DNA of 64,000 nucleotides from Bullera alba (GCA_001600095.1 BCIX01000001.1:7589198-7653197); one strand, 5' to 3'. Counted from the stretch's first letter, positions 25,284 through 38,118 are shown. Notes: generated by a model not told the origin, from the letters alone. Numbers and translations: made by a program.

Positions 25284-26587
25284 ATGTTGTCAAGGAAGCA
25301 GACGGCGGCAGTCACGGTTTTGGGCCTGGTATTCATATGGGTCCTCACTTCTGGCTGGTCCCGGAGTGATAAAGCACCGCGAGTCACTGTACCCGCGCCA
25401 ACAGGCAGGACGGCATTCCGACAGCGACTCGTCGCCGTCGGGGATCTACACGGAGGTCAGTCACTCTTCGTCAATATCTTTCATGGGTCATACTAAAGAA
25501 TGCAGATATCGACAATGCGAAAAAGGTCTTGCGTATGGCCAAAGTCATTGACGACAAGGCGGATTGGGCTGGGGGCTCGGATATAATGGTCCAGACTGGG
25601 GATATAGTCGACAGAGGCACCTACGCCTTTGACATCTATCGCTTGATGCAGAAGCTGAGGGGTCAAGCGGACGCGGCGGGTGGCAGGGTGGTGTCGATAC
25701 TTGGCAACCATGAGATCATGAATGCGATCGGAGACTGGAGGTGGGCTCGTACATGGGAGGGGAGATCGCTGACTGTATTAGGTATGTGACGTCGGCGGAC
25801 ATCAAACGCTTTGGATCCTCCACGAAGCGTCAGCAAGATCTCTCATCCGAAGGATGGCTAGGACAAGAATGGCTAGCAAAGTGAGCTTCAGGCGGGGATC
25901 CCAGCTGAGTATAGCTATTCCACGACCGCTTTGGTATCTCTAGGTCCACACGTGGATTCACCGACACTGTCATTCACTCATGGCTCATTACGACCTTCGT
26001 TTCCCAATTTGACGCCATACCCTCAAGCGATCAATGACCTAGGCCACTCTCTGCTACGGAAAGCCTTGACGCCGCCTCTGGCACCGCCATACCCCCCAAA
26101 CCCCTATTCCGGCCTGCCAAAGGGATCGACGCCCGCCGAAGCGGAGCTGTACGCTGAGGGAGGCCCATTCTGGTGGAGGGGTTTGGCAGAGGTGCAGGAC
26201 GAAGAGACGGTCTGCGGCTGGGCAGAGGAGGTGAAACAGAAAACGGGAGTGAGGCGGATCATTGGAGGTCATACCCCCAACTTTGAGAGGATCATCCATC
26301 GATGTAATGCCTCTGTCATCATCATCGATACTGGTGAGTAAGACAAAGTTGAGATGTGGAATCTGACCTGCGCAGGCATATCATCCGCTTATGGTGGTGT
26401 GTTGTCGGCATTGGAAATCATTTACACTTTGACCCCGGAACATGATGGTCTGCCAGATGGCCACCGTCAGGATCCATTCATGGCTGGTTCCTCGGCTTCT
26501 GATCAGCGGTATATAGAGCGAGAGGAGGTGTACGCTCTGTATCCGGATCAGAGAGTCGAGATAGCCGTCGAGCAGAGGACATTGTAA
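25284..26587 (+). CDS. Shewanella-like (SLP) metallophosphatase with N-terminal anchor
   Basis: The start MLSRKQTAAV is the only ATG in the leader that enters the frame. Residues about 8-25 form one hydrophobic segment (AAVTVLGLVFIWVLTSG), either a signal anchor or a signal peptide. The calcineurin-like catalytic motifs follow in order: GDLHGD (split by an intron after GGAG), GDIVDRG, GNHE, then SFTHGS and GGHTPN. These supply the metal-binding Asp, His and Asn residues of PPP-like metallophosphatases. The insert between GNHE and the HG motif, with WLGQEWLA and PYSGLPKGSTP, is typical of SLP phosphatases, which occur in bacteria, plants, protists and fungi. The fungal members are thought to act in the secretory pathway or at the cell surface; the substrate is unknown. 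The length is about 365 residues. The 3' end is 82 bp from the convergent Maf gene. Confidence 0.87.
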
Positions 26588-26669
26588 TTGTGATACATCT
26601 ATGCACATGTATAAGCAGATCGTCATGATGCCCACGCATCGTCAAAGACTCCCGCTGAATCCAGCTCGC

Positions 26670-27792
26670 TCATCCACCTCCAAAATGCAGTCGAAGGGAA
26701 ACTGCAGGTCAGCGAATGTCTCACGAGCGGACTTACCCTGCTGAATTGTCAAAGTCTCCTTCAATCTTTTCTATCAGTATCCCCCCGAGGCCCTGTGATA
26801 CATCAGCTGGTAAAGAGTCTGGTTGGACGGTTCAGCTCACTTGATAGGCGAATCCGCCTGCTCGGTCGATCCCCTCCCCGCACTTCACATACGCCTGGAT
26901 GATTTCCTCCTGCTATACTTCAGCATATGCTTATAATGCAATGGGTAGAGGTTCTCACCTGATCGCTGTGGAAGTATGCCAAAGTTGAAGCGCTTATTGA
27001 TCTGATGAGAAGTCAGTTCCAGGTCGAATGCGTCAAGGGCAACTCACTCAAGCTTATATCCCGGAGCCTCTACGGTTGGATAGACTGGGAAATCATGAAT
27101 GAGCTCTTCGGTTCCTCGCGAGCCTTGGACAGCTCACCGATCGTCACCCCTGTGACTATCTCAGCCCGCCTCCCGCTCATGCTGAGCAAATTACGTGTCT
27201 GATACCGTCAGCCAAGATTCGCGCTTAGAACCTCACCTGCTCCTCCTCGTTGATAGGCTTCTCCAATATCTCCGAAGTCTCTCCATGAGCTCTTTCTCCA
27301 TCGGCAGTGTCCCTCTCCGGGGGGAAGATGACAACCGTGTCCGCTATTGAATTTAGCGATTGGGCTCCCAAGCCAGGTAGACATACCGCTTATGACGAGA
27401 TCCGGGGGGTCTCTATCGTTCTCCCGCACCAACCTCTCATACACCTCGATTCCCTATCAGTGCCTGTCGTTAGCGTCTCTGACACTGGAGAGTTTGCCGT
27501 GCTCTCTCCACCTTCTCCGCTGCTGTTGCGATTGGATAATCCGCCAGTCTCCCGCTGAACGTCGATTTCGGCAGGTTCTCAGCGAATGTACTGGGTATTA
27601 TCTCCGGTTGGACTCCCTGCAGACACCGTCAGCAAGCGCCAAATCGATGATTGATATTCCGCTGACCAGCTTTGCCAAGATGTCTTTCCGCCTAGGACTG
27701 GATGAAGCCAGGATAACCCTCCTCCCGGCGAGCTTTTTGAAGATTGGCAGCTCGAGGGCTCCTCCGGTGATGACTGATTTCCGCTGTGACAT
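26670..27792 (-). CDS. Maf-like nucleotide pyrophosphatase
   Basis: The gene has about nine small exons for roughly 240 residues. The start is MSQRKSVITG; the Maf signature follows at RRVILASSSPRRKDIL, with a second conserved block DTVVIFPPERDTADG and EILEKP, then TRNLLSMSGR, EIVTGVTIV, and GGFAYQGLGG. These are the substrate-binding Arg/Lys and the catalytic Asp regions of Maf/HAM1-related house-cleaning enzymes that hydrolyse non-canonical nucleoside triphosphates to monophosphates. Reading through the last junction gives FDNSAVSLRLHFGGG as the C-terminus, which fits the family ending (usual form GLPL). The fungal role is presumed to be nucleotide-pool sanitation. The high exon number in a 1.1-kb gene is notable. 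It is divergent from UTP20. Confidence 0.85.
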
Positions 27793-28131
27793 GTCGAGGG
27801 TGAGAATTGGATTTTCTACTTATAAAGAAGCTGTTATCCGACTATGTGGGACTATGAGTGTGACGAGATGCACTGCAGTTGTTGAAGACAATCATGCAGA
27901 TGACCTTGAGATGACCATAGTAGTGGATCCCTTGTTGCTGCTCCCGTATGCTCGTCTGTCGGGGTCTCCGCACAACCTCCACCCGCCAGCTGCACCGTGG
28001 GAAACCCAGCCCGGGATTCGCCGCCCGGTCTGTTGAATTTTGAGCGAGCGAGGAACAGCAGCAGCGATCTCTGCAACCTCTGTATCAACGTAGCTATAGC
28101 ATACATCAAACACTGCTCACAGGGACCATCC
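27793..28131. promoter_or_regulatory. Divergent promoter of the Maf-like and UTP20 genes
   Basis: These 339 bp separate the two start codons. An open frame on either strand crosses part of it, but without splice logic or a recognisable domain. No individual regulatory motif is called. Confidence 0.4.
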
Positions 28132-31100
28132 ATGATGGAGGAACCACCTCAGAAGCGCTTCAGAGTGAGCTACCATCCTTGGTCATGTTGCTAGCTCAAT
28201 CACTGACCGTACTCCAGTATGCCACCTACACCCAACGAATCAACAACATCTCGGTCGACTCGGGCAAAGTCAGGCCTTTGCAGTGGGTAGACGAGAATGA
28301 GAATGGAGCTGGACCCAGCCAGGTATGTCTGACGCATAAGGGCTACGCTGATCAGGTCGTAGCGCACACCATTCAGCGATGAGCTCGAACGATTATCCCT
28401 GTTGGACCTCACTCTGCCCTTCCAAGAGCTCGTTCGAGTCGTGACTCCCTTGACGACCAGCTTGCCGATCACGTTGCACAACATCCGACCACTGTCAGAT
28501 GCCTTTCACACCTTCTACGATGGCATCACTGGCGGACAAGAGCACATTCACTCTGGACTGGATTCCGCTCTCCAGCTACATCGAGCCCTGTTTGAGACAT
28601 GCCTAGGCGAGGCCATAGCATCAGTCCCTCAAGCAGCCACAGACATTCTGCGGATCGGTGCGCTCAATGCTCTAGACCCGAAACTAGTCGAAAGATCCTA
28701 TTCGACCGTCTCCCTCATCATGCGGACCATGGCAACCTTCCTCCTTCGACCAGACGCCACTGCTCAAGAGGCCCTACGATCAAGTTGGACAGCAGTGCGT
28801 CCATACCTCTCTCCGGAGGAGAACAAGAAGTATGTCAGAAGATGCGTGGCGGACGCTTGGGTCGGAGTGCTGCGGAAGGCCAGGGCGGAGAGCTTGCAGA
28901 GGCTCGTCACGCTCCTGCTAGAGGATGAGAGCTATTACCCGGGCATGGAGGCAGTCTGGGCGCAAAGCTTGAAAGGGACGTCGAACCAGTTCCAGTCGAG
29001 ATCAGTCCCAATTTTCGAGAGTCTTCTAGAGCTCTTGGCCAAACAGCCTGGAAGTGCGCAGATCGAAATGGTCAGGAAGGTGGTAACGGCCGCTGTTCAC
29101 CACGGCAACGATTCCAGCCTGGGACCTTTGGTCGAAGCGACGATCAAATCCATCCCGACCACCGCTACGACTCTTGAAGCCATCGTCCCACTGCTGTCTA
29201 CGCTCTCGGCATTCCTCATGGTTAGAAAGGGAAAACGGTACCCGGAGAGCCAGCTGAGGGAGACGATGATCAAGCTAGACAAGCTGGTCTCGGCCTTTGT
29301 TGGCAGTACCGAGGCATCAGATAGGGAGACATATCTGAACACGGTGATTGGCGTCCTGGTTGCTGGGAAACTGAGCCATTGGTTGAGTCCCGGAGTCACT
29401 CTTATCGATCACGTTTGGAACGCTATGGTGAGTTGCACAGCACTTGGCAGACCCATGTGCATTTGCTAATGCCGATTTTAGACCACGCAAGAGCGATATT
29501 CGTTCGTGAACGCGTTGACGGATCTGCAATGGCAAGGCACAGAGCAATTCTTGTTGCCTCACATGACCAAGTGAGTGATGTTCGTGATGAGCCAAGCGTT
29601 GTCGACTGACTCCCATTTCAGGACCATTCTTCCTGCTCTAGAGTCTGACCCGCTGCCAACTCTCGTCCTCTTGAACAATCTCGCCTCTAAGGGATATCTC
29701 GCCGGCAGCCTGTCCGTCGTGCAGGGTGGTCGATGGCGAGCAGCCTTGGTCAAATCACTTCAGGCCTTATTCGAAGTCGTCAAAGCCGACCTCAAGGCTG
29801 ACGCGAATCGGCCTATCCTTGCCCAACTGCTACACCTCTTGCCATCCTTGAGGACTGAAGGCCCGTTGTTCATGGACACCCTTCGGACGATCATCTCGAC
29901 ACTGCACGACCGAAATCCAGACCAGGCGACCGCACGGTCTAATTGGCTCTCTGAAGGTGTATGGAACGATGGCCACCTATTGGCTCTCGCCTTGACAAGC
30001 GCAGATGAGCTCTGCCTTGACGTGACAGTCGCCACATCTCTCAACGCATTATTGGTCCAATCGGGAGCTCTGGCAACCATGACCTCGACATGGAGTTGGA
30101 ACCGAGGCGTCCTACAGGCTCTGTCTGTACTGGTCGAAAGATGGCAGGACGATTTGAAGTGAGCAGAGCCTTCTGGTATGCGGAGGATGCTGACAGCTTG
30201 GCAGTCTCAACGAAACACAGCTCGAGAGAGTCGCAGCGAACCTAGGATCGTCAGACTCTGACCTCCGCTCGAGCAGTCTTCGCATACTCCAAACGAGTGC
30301 AAACACGACTTTGGGCACGAAGGAAGTGTGGGAACTCGCACTGAGCATCGAGCAATCGGAAATGTCACTCAAGAACGTCAGAGAGCGGACATCCTTGATC
30401 GCTCGATTGGGAAGAATGTTGGAGAATACCAGTGTGGACGAGACCACGCTCAACATGGTCATCACGTACCTCCTTTCCCAGCTCAAAGTCAATTTCCGAC
30501 CTCTGTACGCCGAGACGGTCAATGTCTTGGGCGAAATCGCCAAAACGCACGGAGAGCCGATTTGGACCTTGGTCTGGCAGGAGTTGGAGAAGACGTTGGC
30601 TACTGAGCATGCCAGTTGTCCAGATCTTGGATCTAGCCTACCGCTATGGGCGGAAAAGAGCTCGGACTCGGCCTCGGAAGATAGTCCGGCGCAGGAGGAA
30701 GACGAGTACTACTGTCCCGGCATGACCAAGACCCGTAAAGTCATCAAGAATGCTTGGGTCGCGAACCGTGGCGATTCCACCGCCAAAGAAGTAACCGTGA
30801 GTTGTTGTCCCGGCGGTGAATGACATGTACTGATGTCAATGGCGCTTAGAATCAGATAGGCAGCGAGAGGCTGGATGTGCTCAATTACGAGGCTCAACTT
30901 CTTGCTCTACTCGCCAAAGTCCCCTTACTGGCCGAGAAGCACACTCGATTGATGGTGCCTACGCTCTTCGTCATCACAGGACATGAGACGGGACAGGATC
31001 TCCCAATGACCCTCTCGACAAGAATGCGACAGACCCGAACGTCCCATTGGCTCGGGCTGTTTGCCAAGTTTGTCAACCCCAAAGCAGCATACCGCAGCGA

Positions 31101-34100
31101 GGAGCTTCACGCTCTGTACCTCGATCTATTGGCCAAGGGGGATCAAAAGTTGCAGGGACTGGCTCTGGACTGTCTTCTGACATACAGATCTCCGAACTTG
31201 TTGCCGTACGAGGCGAACATGCGACGACTTCTCGACGATTCCAAGTTCCGAGACGAACTCGCCCACTTCTCGATCGCCCACAGCGAGGACTTTGTGAACA
31301 AGCAGCATCGGCCAGAGTTCATCATGGTGTTCACCAGATTGGTGTTTGGACTCGTCACCAGTCGAAAGGGCCGAAGCGGTTCATCCCAAGTGCTCGCCGG
31401 GAGGAAGAAAGCCGTCTTGAGCGCTCTCAGTGGATGCACTTCGGACGAGTTGACAACGTTGGTGGATCTCATGTTGGAACCATTCGCCTCTGGGTCGGTG
31501 CCTGGTCGACAGCAAGTTGGTTTCTTGTCCTTATTGGGCGATGTGCTCCGATACATGGCGCCTCAGACAGCTCCCCACTGGCCAAGCTTCCTCACCACCA
31601 CGATCCGACTCGTCGAAAATGCTCAAAAACAGCTTGGACAAGAACATGTCGATGCGGAAGACGAGACGATGGAGAATGCCAACGAGGCCGATGAAGAGAC
31701 GGACCAAGGACCTGCACCATTGCGCAAGATCAGGACAGAGGGAGTCAGGCGATTGATACAGTTCATCCGCGCACCCGTCGACTTTGACTTCAAGCCTTTC
31801 TTCCCAACGATCTTCCTGTCTTCCATCACCCCTCGACTGGACAAGCTCGAGCTGGAGAACACGCAAGCTCCCTCGGCGACATTGGACCTCATAGCTGCTC
31901 TCGCCGCTAACCCCAACACGGCGTCCGCGCTGAACCTCTACGACGAGAGAACACTTCGAAAGACATTCGCCTGTCTCACCGCGATCAAAGTTAAGCCTTC
32001 GGTCATCGGCCGCGTCTTCGACATTGTCGACTCGCTGCTCGAGGCCGATAGCCCAGATGTCTTGGCACAGAACATGGGATCGCTCATCGACAATGTGATT
32101 GGCTTTGTCCAGCTCAAGCAGTTCTCCGCCAACGACGAGATGACGGGTAGACTATTGAACATCTTGGCGACATCAGCTACTCTGGTCACATCTGGAACCG
32201 AAGCTCAACAGCTGGCAACACTGCTCTGCCCCATGCTTCGGGTCACTGGCAAGAAGCAGACCGAGGCGAGCAAAGTGCAGGTTCTGAACACGCTCAAGCA
32301 CCTCTTTACGATATCCCCAGACTTTACCGATCCCACCTCCGAGTTCTTCACCAGGAGCTACGACATTGTCGCGAATCTCTTGCAATCGGTTTACAACTCG
32401 ACGACAAGACGGACGGTCGTATCGGTTCTCAAGGTGTTTGCCGAGACGGACCAATCGCTCGCCAACATTGTGGATCTTGTCGATGATCTCAATGCGTACT
32501 CTGTCAAACGATTGGACGAACCCGACTTTGATAGACGACTGGCAGCCTTCGCTAGAGTCACCGAAGTCGCCTTGGACACCCTGCCCAAGGAGTTGCGATT
32601 ATGGCTACCTCTCTTGCGATCCGCCCTGTTCTTCATCCGCGACCCAGAGGAGCTATCAATCCGGACTAGTGCGTCCAGCGTTTTGAAGCGGTTCATCGAT
32701 TTGTCTCAAGAGATCAAGGGCGATCTGAGGACCGGCGTCGTTCATGTCGTCTTGCCAGGTCTGCGGCAAACGTTGAAGTCGAAGCAGGAACTGGTCCGAA
32801 ACGAGGTTCTACAGGTCCTCGCGCATGGCATCCGAGTGTGCGATGATCTGCCAGAGCTCGCCTTCTTGAACCCGCTTCTAGGCCAAGACGACGATTCCAA
32901 CTTCTTCTTCAACTTTACCCATATCCAAGTCCACCGAAGGGCAAGAGCGCTTCGAAGACTTCGAGAAATGGCGACAACCGTCAAGTACCCGGAGAATGCC
33001 ATCACGAACATCTTCCTACCCGTCCTAGAGCACGTTGTGGCCGGATCCACCGATGTCACGGATCACCACCTGGTCAACGAAGCCATCACTACCATCGGTG
33101 CCCTTACTGGATATCTGCAGTGGTCCAGGTATAGGATGGTGCTGTCAAACTACCTTCGATCGGGATCGACAAAGTCTCCTCAACAGCGATTCTTCATTCG
33201 AACGGTCTCAGCCATTGTCGACCACTTCCACTTTGATCTGAGCAATAGCGACGTCGTGGTCCCTGTCGACGAGGAGATTGAAGAACAGGAGAACGAGAAC
33301 AGCGCTCCCAGAGCCAGTGCGCGAATCACCGACGTCGTGGTCAACAAGATCTTGCCGTCTCTGAACAAGTTCCTGGCGACAAAGGACGAGAACGACGACA
33401 AGATCCGGATCCCATTGGCGGTGCCCATTGTCAAACTCGCCTCGTCTTTGCCAGAGAGTCTGTCCAACATCGAGATCCTCAAGGTCATCACGGTCGTCTC
33501 GCAAATCCTGCGAAGCAAGGACCAGGATACGAGGGACATTGCTCGAGACACGATGGGCAAGATAGCAGTCTTTCTCGGGCCAGAGTGGTTGTCAAGCATC
33601 CTCAAAGAGTTGCAAACTGCTCTTCAGCGAGGTCCGCAGAAGCACGTCGCGGCAGTGGTCACGCATTCGCTTCTGGTCTACGCCACGACAGAGGCACCAG
33701 AGCGATTCTCCGACCTGGACGAATCGGTCAACGACGCCATCAGGATCTCGGCAGAGGTCATCTGGGGTAGCTCTGGCAAAGACGCCGCTGCCGAGGGGTA
33801 CAAGACCAAGATGCGAGAAGTCCGTGGAGCGACTTCCCGTGGTTTCGACACGTTCCAGTTCCTCTCCCGGCTGGCATCTCCTTCCAAGGTCGGCACGATC
33901 CTCGCACCGATTCGTGAGATCATGCACGCTTCTCAAGGTGTCAAGACCATGCAACAAGTCGACGAGACTCTCCGCAGAGTCGCCCTGGGTCTCAATGCCA
34001 ACTCGAGAATCCAAGCCGAGGACGTGCTGAACCTCTGTTACTCGTTGGTCAGCGGCAACTCGGCATATCTCAAGTCGAAGCGAAAAGTCGAGGAGACGAC

Positions 34101-36329
34101 CGCGCCAGATGCGTACAGAGTGCAGATGAAGCGGAATGCCAAGAAGGAAAACGACTTTTATCATCTCAATGCGCATAAATTCGTCACCTTTGGATTGGAC
34201 CTGTTCGTCACTGCGTTCCGACGCAACAAGTTCGATTTTGACAATGCCGACACTCTCTCCCGACTGGGCCCTCTGGTCAGCGCCATCGGCAACACCCTCT
34301 ATTCGCCTACTACTGGTGTCCTATTGCTCGCGCTCAAGGCTTCCGCGGCCATTGTGCAATGTCCCATTCCGCAGGTCGAGGCTGCCCTTCCCGTGTTCCT
34401 CACCAACATCTTCCGAATCATCAAGAACGCCGGAGGTACAGCCGAGACAGAGGTCGCTCAGACCGCGCTCAAAACCCTGGCCGTGATCTTGCGGGATTGC
34501 AAGGCGTCGACCATCACCGACAATCAACTAAAGTTCTTGATCGAGGTCATCAAGCCAGACCTGGAGGAGACTGATCGGCAATCAGCCCTATTCGCCATTT
34601 TGAAAGGCATCGTGTCTCGGAGGTTCGTCATACCGGAGATCTACGACCTCATGGAGATTGTCTCTTCGACCATGGTCACCAATCAGTCGACACACGTTCA
34701 AGAGCTATGTCGAGGTGTCTTGATGCAGTTCCTCCTCGAATACCCACACGGAAAAGGTCGACTCAAGTCGCAAATGACATTCTTGGCCAGGAACCTGAGC
34801 TACGTCTTTGAGAGCGGAAGGATCTCGGTCATGGAGGTGCTGGCAGCCATCTTCAACAAGTTTGGTGATGACATTATCGACGAGTACGCCGATCTCTTCT
34901 TCGTGGCCCTCGTCGCTGTAATCGCCAACGACGACTCGGAAAAGTGTCGAAATATGGCTGGCGCCTTGATCCAGCGACTGTTCAAGCGACTAGACGATGC
35001 TCACCAGCAAAAGACCCTGTCGGTCCTCACGGCCTGGGTGGAAGGTCGATCAACTCTGGTCGGTCTCGCCAGCGCCTCTCTTGCAGTCATCTCTCTCGTC
35101 GCGGCGACTTCGGCCTCGATCAGCTCGGACGCTCTTGTCACAGTCATACCGGTGATCCACGAGTCTGCGGCTTTGCTCGCCAGACTCGAGGAAGAAGAGG
35201 ATCTAGCGCACTCGAAGTTGGACCACAATGTTCCTCACCACGCTCTGTCGGCGCTCAACAATCTGCTTCCGGTGGTCAAAGAGGCAGATGACGAATTGGT
35301 CTCTGCGATCATTGCCCATCTCCTCTTCCCGCACGATTGGGTCCGTATGGATGCTGCCAAAGCAATGTCGCAATTGCTCAAGGATTCGACAGTGACCCTC
35401 GACCACGATCAGCTGTTGGATATCGCCAGAAAGTCTTGTATCCTCCTGCAAGGATCGAAGAATACGGAGGGCGAGGTCACCACTATCGACGGCAAGCTGG
35501 CAGATCAGCTCATCAAGTTGCTGTGGAATGTCGGCAAGATCTGGGCTGTAAGTCTTCCTGGGCTGTGTCCTTGCTGGTCTATTGCTGACACGAGACATAG
35601 GTCGATGCGGCACCCGAACTTGCAGACGAGGACGAAGTCGTTGAGGCAGACACCGCCGTCGACGACGCCCCTGACAACAAGGCTGGCTTGTCCTGGCTCA
35701 TGTCCAGAATGTCTTTTGTTGCGCGTCACCTCATCATCCATCGACCATCGCCGCACCAAGCGTCGTTTGCCAGTGTGAGTATCTGAAGCTGCGATCCTTG
35801 AGTAGGCAGCTAATGGTCTTCTCAGACTCATTGGACAGCTCCGCTTCTCTCGATCCTGAGATTCTTTGCGGGTATCATGGAGCACCTGGACGAGGCAAAG
35901 GCTCGGCAGTACACCATTCACGTTCTGAGCCCGATATACAGGATTCTCGATGACAATGGCGATTTGTCCAACGAGTCTGGATCTCAAATTGGTACGTGGC
36001 GTCTTGGTATGGTGCGCACGGTTTGAAACTGACCTTTATTTAGATGAGCTGAGGCAGCTCGCAACTGAAGTCCGAGACTTTGTGCAGAACAAGATTGGTT
36101 CCTCGGAATTCTCCAGGACCTGGGAGGATATCAGGAAGCGCAGTGGGTCGAAGAGGGAAGAGAGGAGAGATGCCAAGCATCGTATGGTGAGTATAGGCAT
36201 CAAAGCCCACCAATTATGCTGACGATCTAATAGGCAATGTCCAACCCCAAAGCGTGGGCGGACAGAAAGACCAAGAAGACGGTCCTGAAGAAGGATTCCA
36301 AGAAGAGGAAGATGAAGGCCTTCAAGTGA
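28132..36329 (+). CDS. UTP20: UTP20, HEAT-repeat component of the small-subunit processome
   Basis: This is the largest gene of the window, with about ten introns and roughly 2,540 residues, in line with yeast Utp20. Exon 1 is MMEEPPQKRFR; exon 2 starts YATYTQRINN; after the intron ending at GTAG the frame resumes RTPFSDELERLSLL. The body is HEAT-like helical repeats. The UTP20-specific block FTRLVFGLVTSRKGR followed by RKKAVLSALSGC is clear near 31.3 kb, and an acidic linker with EEDEYYCPGMTKTRKV sits at about 30.7 kb. The C-terminus is strongly basic (RKTKKTVLKKDSKKRKMKAF), as in the family. Utp20 is required for U3-dependent early pre-rRNA cleavages and 40S assembly in the nucleolus. The big exon at 30.9-35.5 kb is uninterrupted. 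It is convergent with the LYR-motif gene. Confidence 0.95.
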
Positions 36330-36642
36330 GTAGCAGTGTGCTCCGGAGGCGAGAGCTGTTGCTGAGACGTCTGCAGCGATGGCAGGATCGATCGTCGTGG
36401 AAGGAAGTGATCCCCGATACCCAGCATGTGTATACCCAAGTTCCGAATTGTCCCAGCCTATTATACCGGGATGCATGCCAGATTGCAGTCAAAGATAGTT
36501 GAATCGAACTGAATTACAACGGATGAGAATCTGTACACCATTCTGAGATCGTGAGTCGTTAAGAGAGTGAAGCGAAGTGAAAGAAGGGGCAACGTTGGCG
36601 ATCTAGACTCGGAGGATGGATCGAAAGGGTAGAGAGGGAGAG
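36330..36642. other. Convergent intergenic region of UTP20 and ETFRF1-like genes
   Basis: These are 313 bp of tail-to-tail sequence containing both 3' UTRs. I see no open frame of interest and no obvious RNA gene. Confidence 0.4.
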
Positions 36643-37270
36643 TTATCGTGGGCCGTCGTTCGGGTAGTATGTCCTTCTGAGATGCCTAAACTTCTTGACA
36701 GAGAGCATGGCGAGGACCTCTGTAGAGTCGTCAGCTGCGTACATCATCTTCACCAGACGACTTGCCTTTCTTGACGTGCTCTCCCAGTGCCAGCGATTCT
36801 TTCAACTTGACCGGATCCTCACACTTGGCATTCTCTGCGAATGGGTCAGCATGAACACTTTGGCTTTGGGGAACACAGAGATCACTCACTCTCGAATGCT
36901 CGTCGGAGTCGCTTGTTGAACCCGTAGTTCGGGTCGGGACTGATCAGGTGGTCAATTTATGATCCGCAGATGATCAGAGCTGTTTGGGAATCTCACTAGT
37001 CCCTTCCCAGGCGATGTAGCTAGAGTCACAGTCAACATCAGTATTCCGGTCGCACCGGCCCGATCGAGCGGTATGCCTCACCTCCTTGTAGAGCTTGATG
37101 GCCTGCAGTCGCAGCGGCGTCTCGGGCAAAGCGGTACCTTCTGCGGATGTAGCCGAGGGACCAGGGGCTGGCGATGCAGCCGTAGAGGCAAGTCGGATGG
37201 TGCTTATGCGTGTGACAGGCCTTCTGGCCAGACTGGTGGGAACCGTCCTGGTCAAGTTGCGTATGCTCAT
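36643..37270 (-). CDS. ETFRF1: LYR-motif mitochondrial protein, ETFRF1/LYRM5-like
   Basis: Five exons give about 134 residues. The first 40 residues are rich in Arg, Ser, Thr and Ala with no acidic residues (MSIRNLTRTVPTSLARRPVT), a likely mitochondrial presequence. The core reads IKLYKELHRLGRDYP, then RLRRAFEKNAKC, then LGEHVKKEVLAML and VKKFRHLRRTYYPNDG. This is the LYR/LYK helical fold, and the GRDYP and RTYY ends match human ETFRF1 (LYRM5), which regulates electron-transfer flavoprotein by removing its FAD. One intron uses a GC donor (AAAG|GCAAGT) and the frame only continues if that is spliced. An upstream in-frame stretch lacks its own evidence, so I start at the ATG before SIRNL. It shares a divergent promoter with COX17. 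Confidence 0.85.
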
Positions 37271-37682
37271 CTTCAGCCGGGGTGATGCTGTGGACTCTGA
37301 AGCCAGGTCTTTTGGCAGTGGTTGCGATGTATCGACCTGCAGATGATGGTCCCAGCAAGTGAGCTCGATGACGAGACGATCAGCGACAAACACTTGAGCT
37401 TGATAGCATTGACGTATGTTGGCTGCAAGTTGGCTGCTCGAGTGGACGACTATATCTAAGCTCTAGCTGAGATCGGAGGATTCGGAGCTGACCGGCGGAA
37501 CCAAAACTTGTCTGTTCCCCTCATGTAAAAAGTCAGTGGTCCGGCGTCATCTTGCACCATCTTGTGCATCCAAATGTGCATCGCATATATACAGATCACA
37601 GCGTCGAGAATACGAGACTTGTACTCATCAGCACTAGCACCCTGCAGCCCACCTGGGAGACAGATCACCGCCGGAAAGTACA
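37271..37682. promoter_or_regulatory. Shared promoter of ETFRF1-like and COX17
   Basis: 412 bp separate two outward-facing genes for small mitochondrial proteins. An in-frame extension of the ETFRF1-like frame covers the first part and is regarded as leader. I recognise no HAP-type CCAAT cluster. Confidence 0.45.
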
Positions 37683-38045
37683 ATGCCATTCCTAGGTTTC
37701 GGATCGTAAGTCGACTCTAGATTGACGGCGGATGCGTTGGCTGATTCAGCCTTTGCCACTGTAGGTCAAGTACGACAGAGGGCTCTGTATCAAAGCCAGT
37801 GCAGACATCGCCCTCTGCTGTCAACCCGTTGAATCCTAATGGTGTCAAGCCGTGAGTCTGTTCCTCCGATATTCTGCTCGACATAGCAGTCACTGAGTGA
37901 ATGCAGATGTTGTGCTTGTCCTGAAACCAAGAGTGCCCGAGACGAGTGTTTCTTCAAGTCATCGCCGGACGAGGCTACGGAAGCTTGCAAGGAGCTGATA
38001 GCAGCACATAAAGCCTGCATGGCCGGTTTCGGATTCAAAGTATAG
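37683..38045 (+). CDS. COX17: Cox17 copper chaperone
   Basis: Three exons give an 82-residue protein. After a Ser/Pro/Thr-rich N-terminal part, the sequence runs KPCCACPETKSARDEC. Cys38, Cys39 and Cys41 form the CCxC copper site, and the pairs Cys41/Cys51 and Cys64/Cys74 form the twin CX9C of the coiled-coil-helix domain. It ends AGFGFKV, as usual for Cox17. The protein carries Cu(I) in the mitochondrial intermembrane space to Sco1 and Cox11 for cytochrome oxidase assembly. CX9C proteins of this kind are imported by the Mia40 disulfide relay, which fits the lack of a presequence. The gene is too short and too interrupted to appear as one long open frame. Its stop is only 73 bp from that of GPI2. 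Confidence 0.97.
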
Positions 38046-38118
38046 ACCGCATAGGAGAAGCAGGATTGAGATCATTGGTTGTACATGCAGCATCATCACC
38101 ACTCACTGTCCTCTCATA

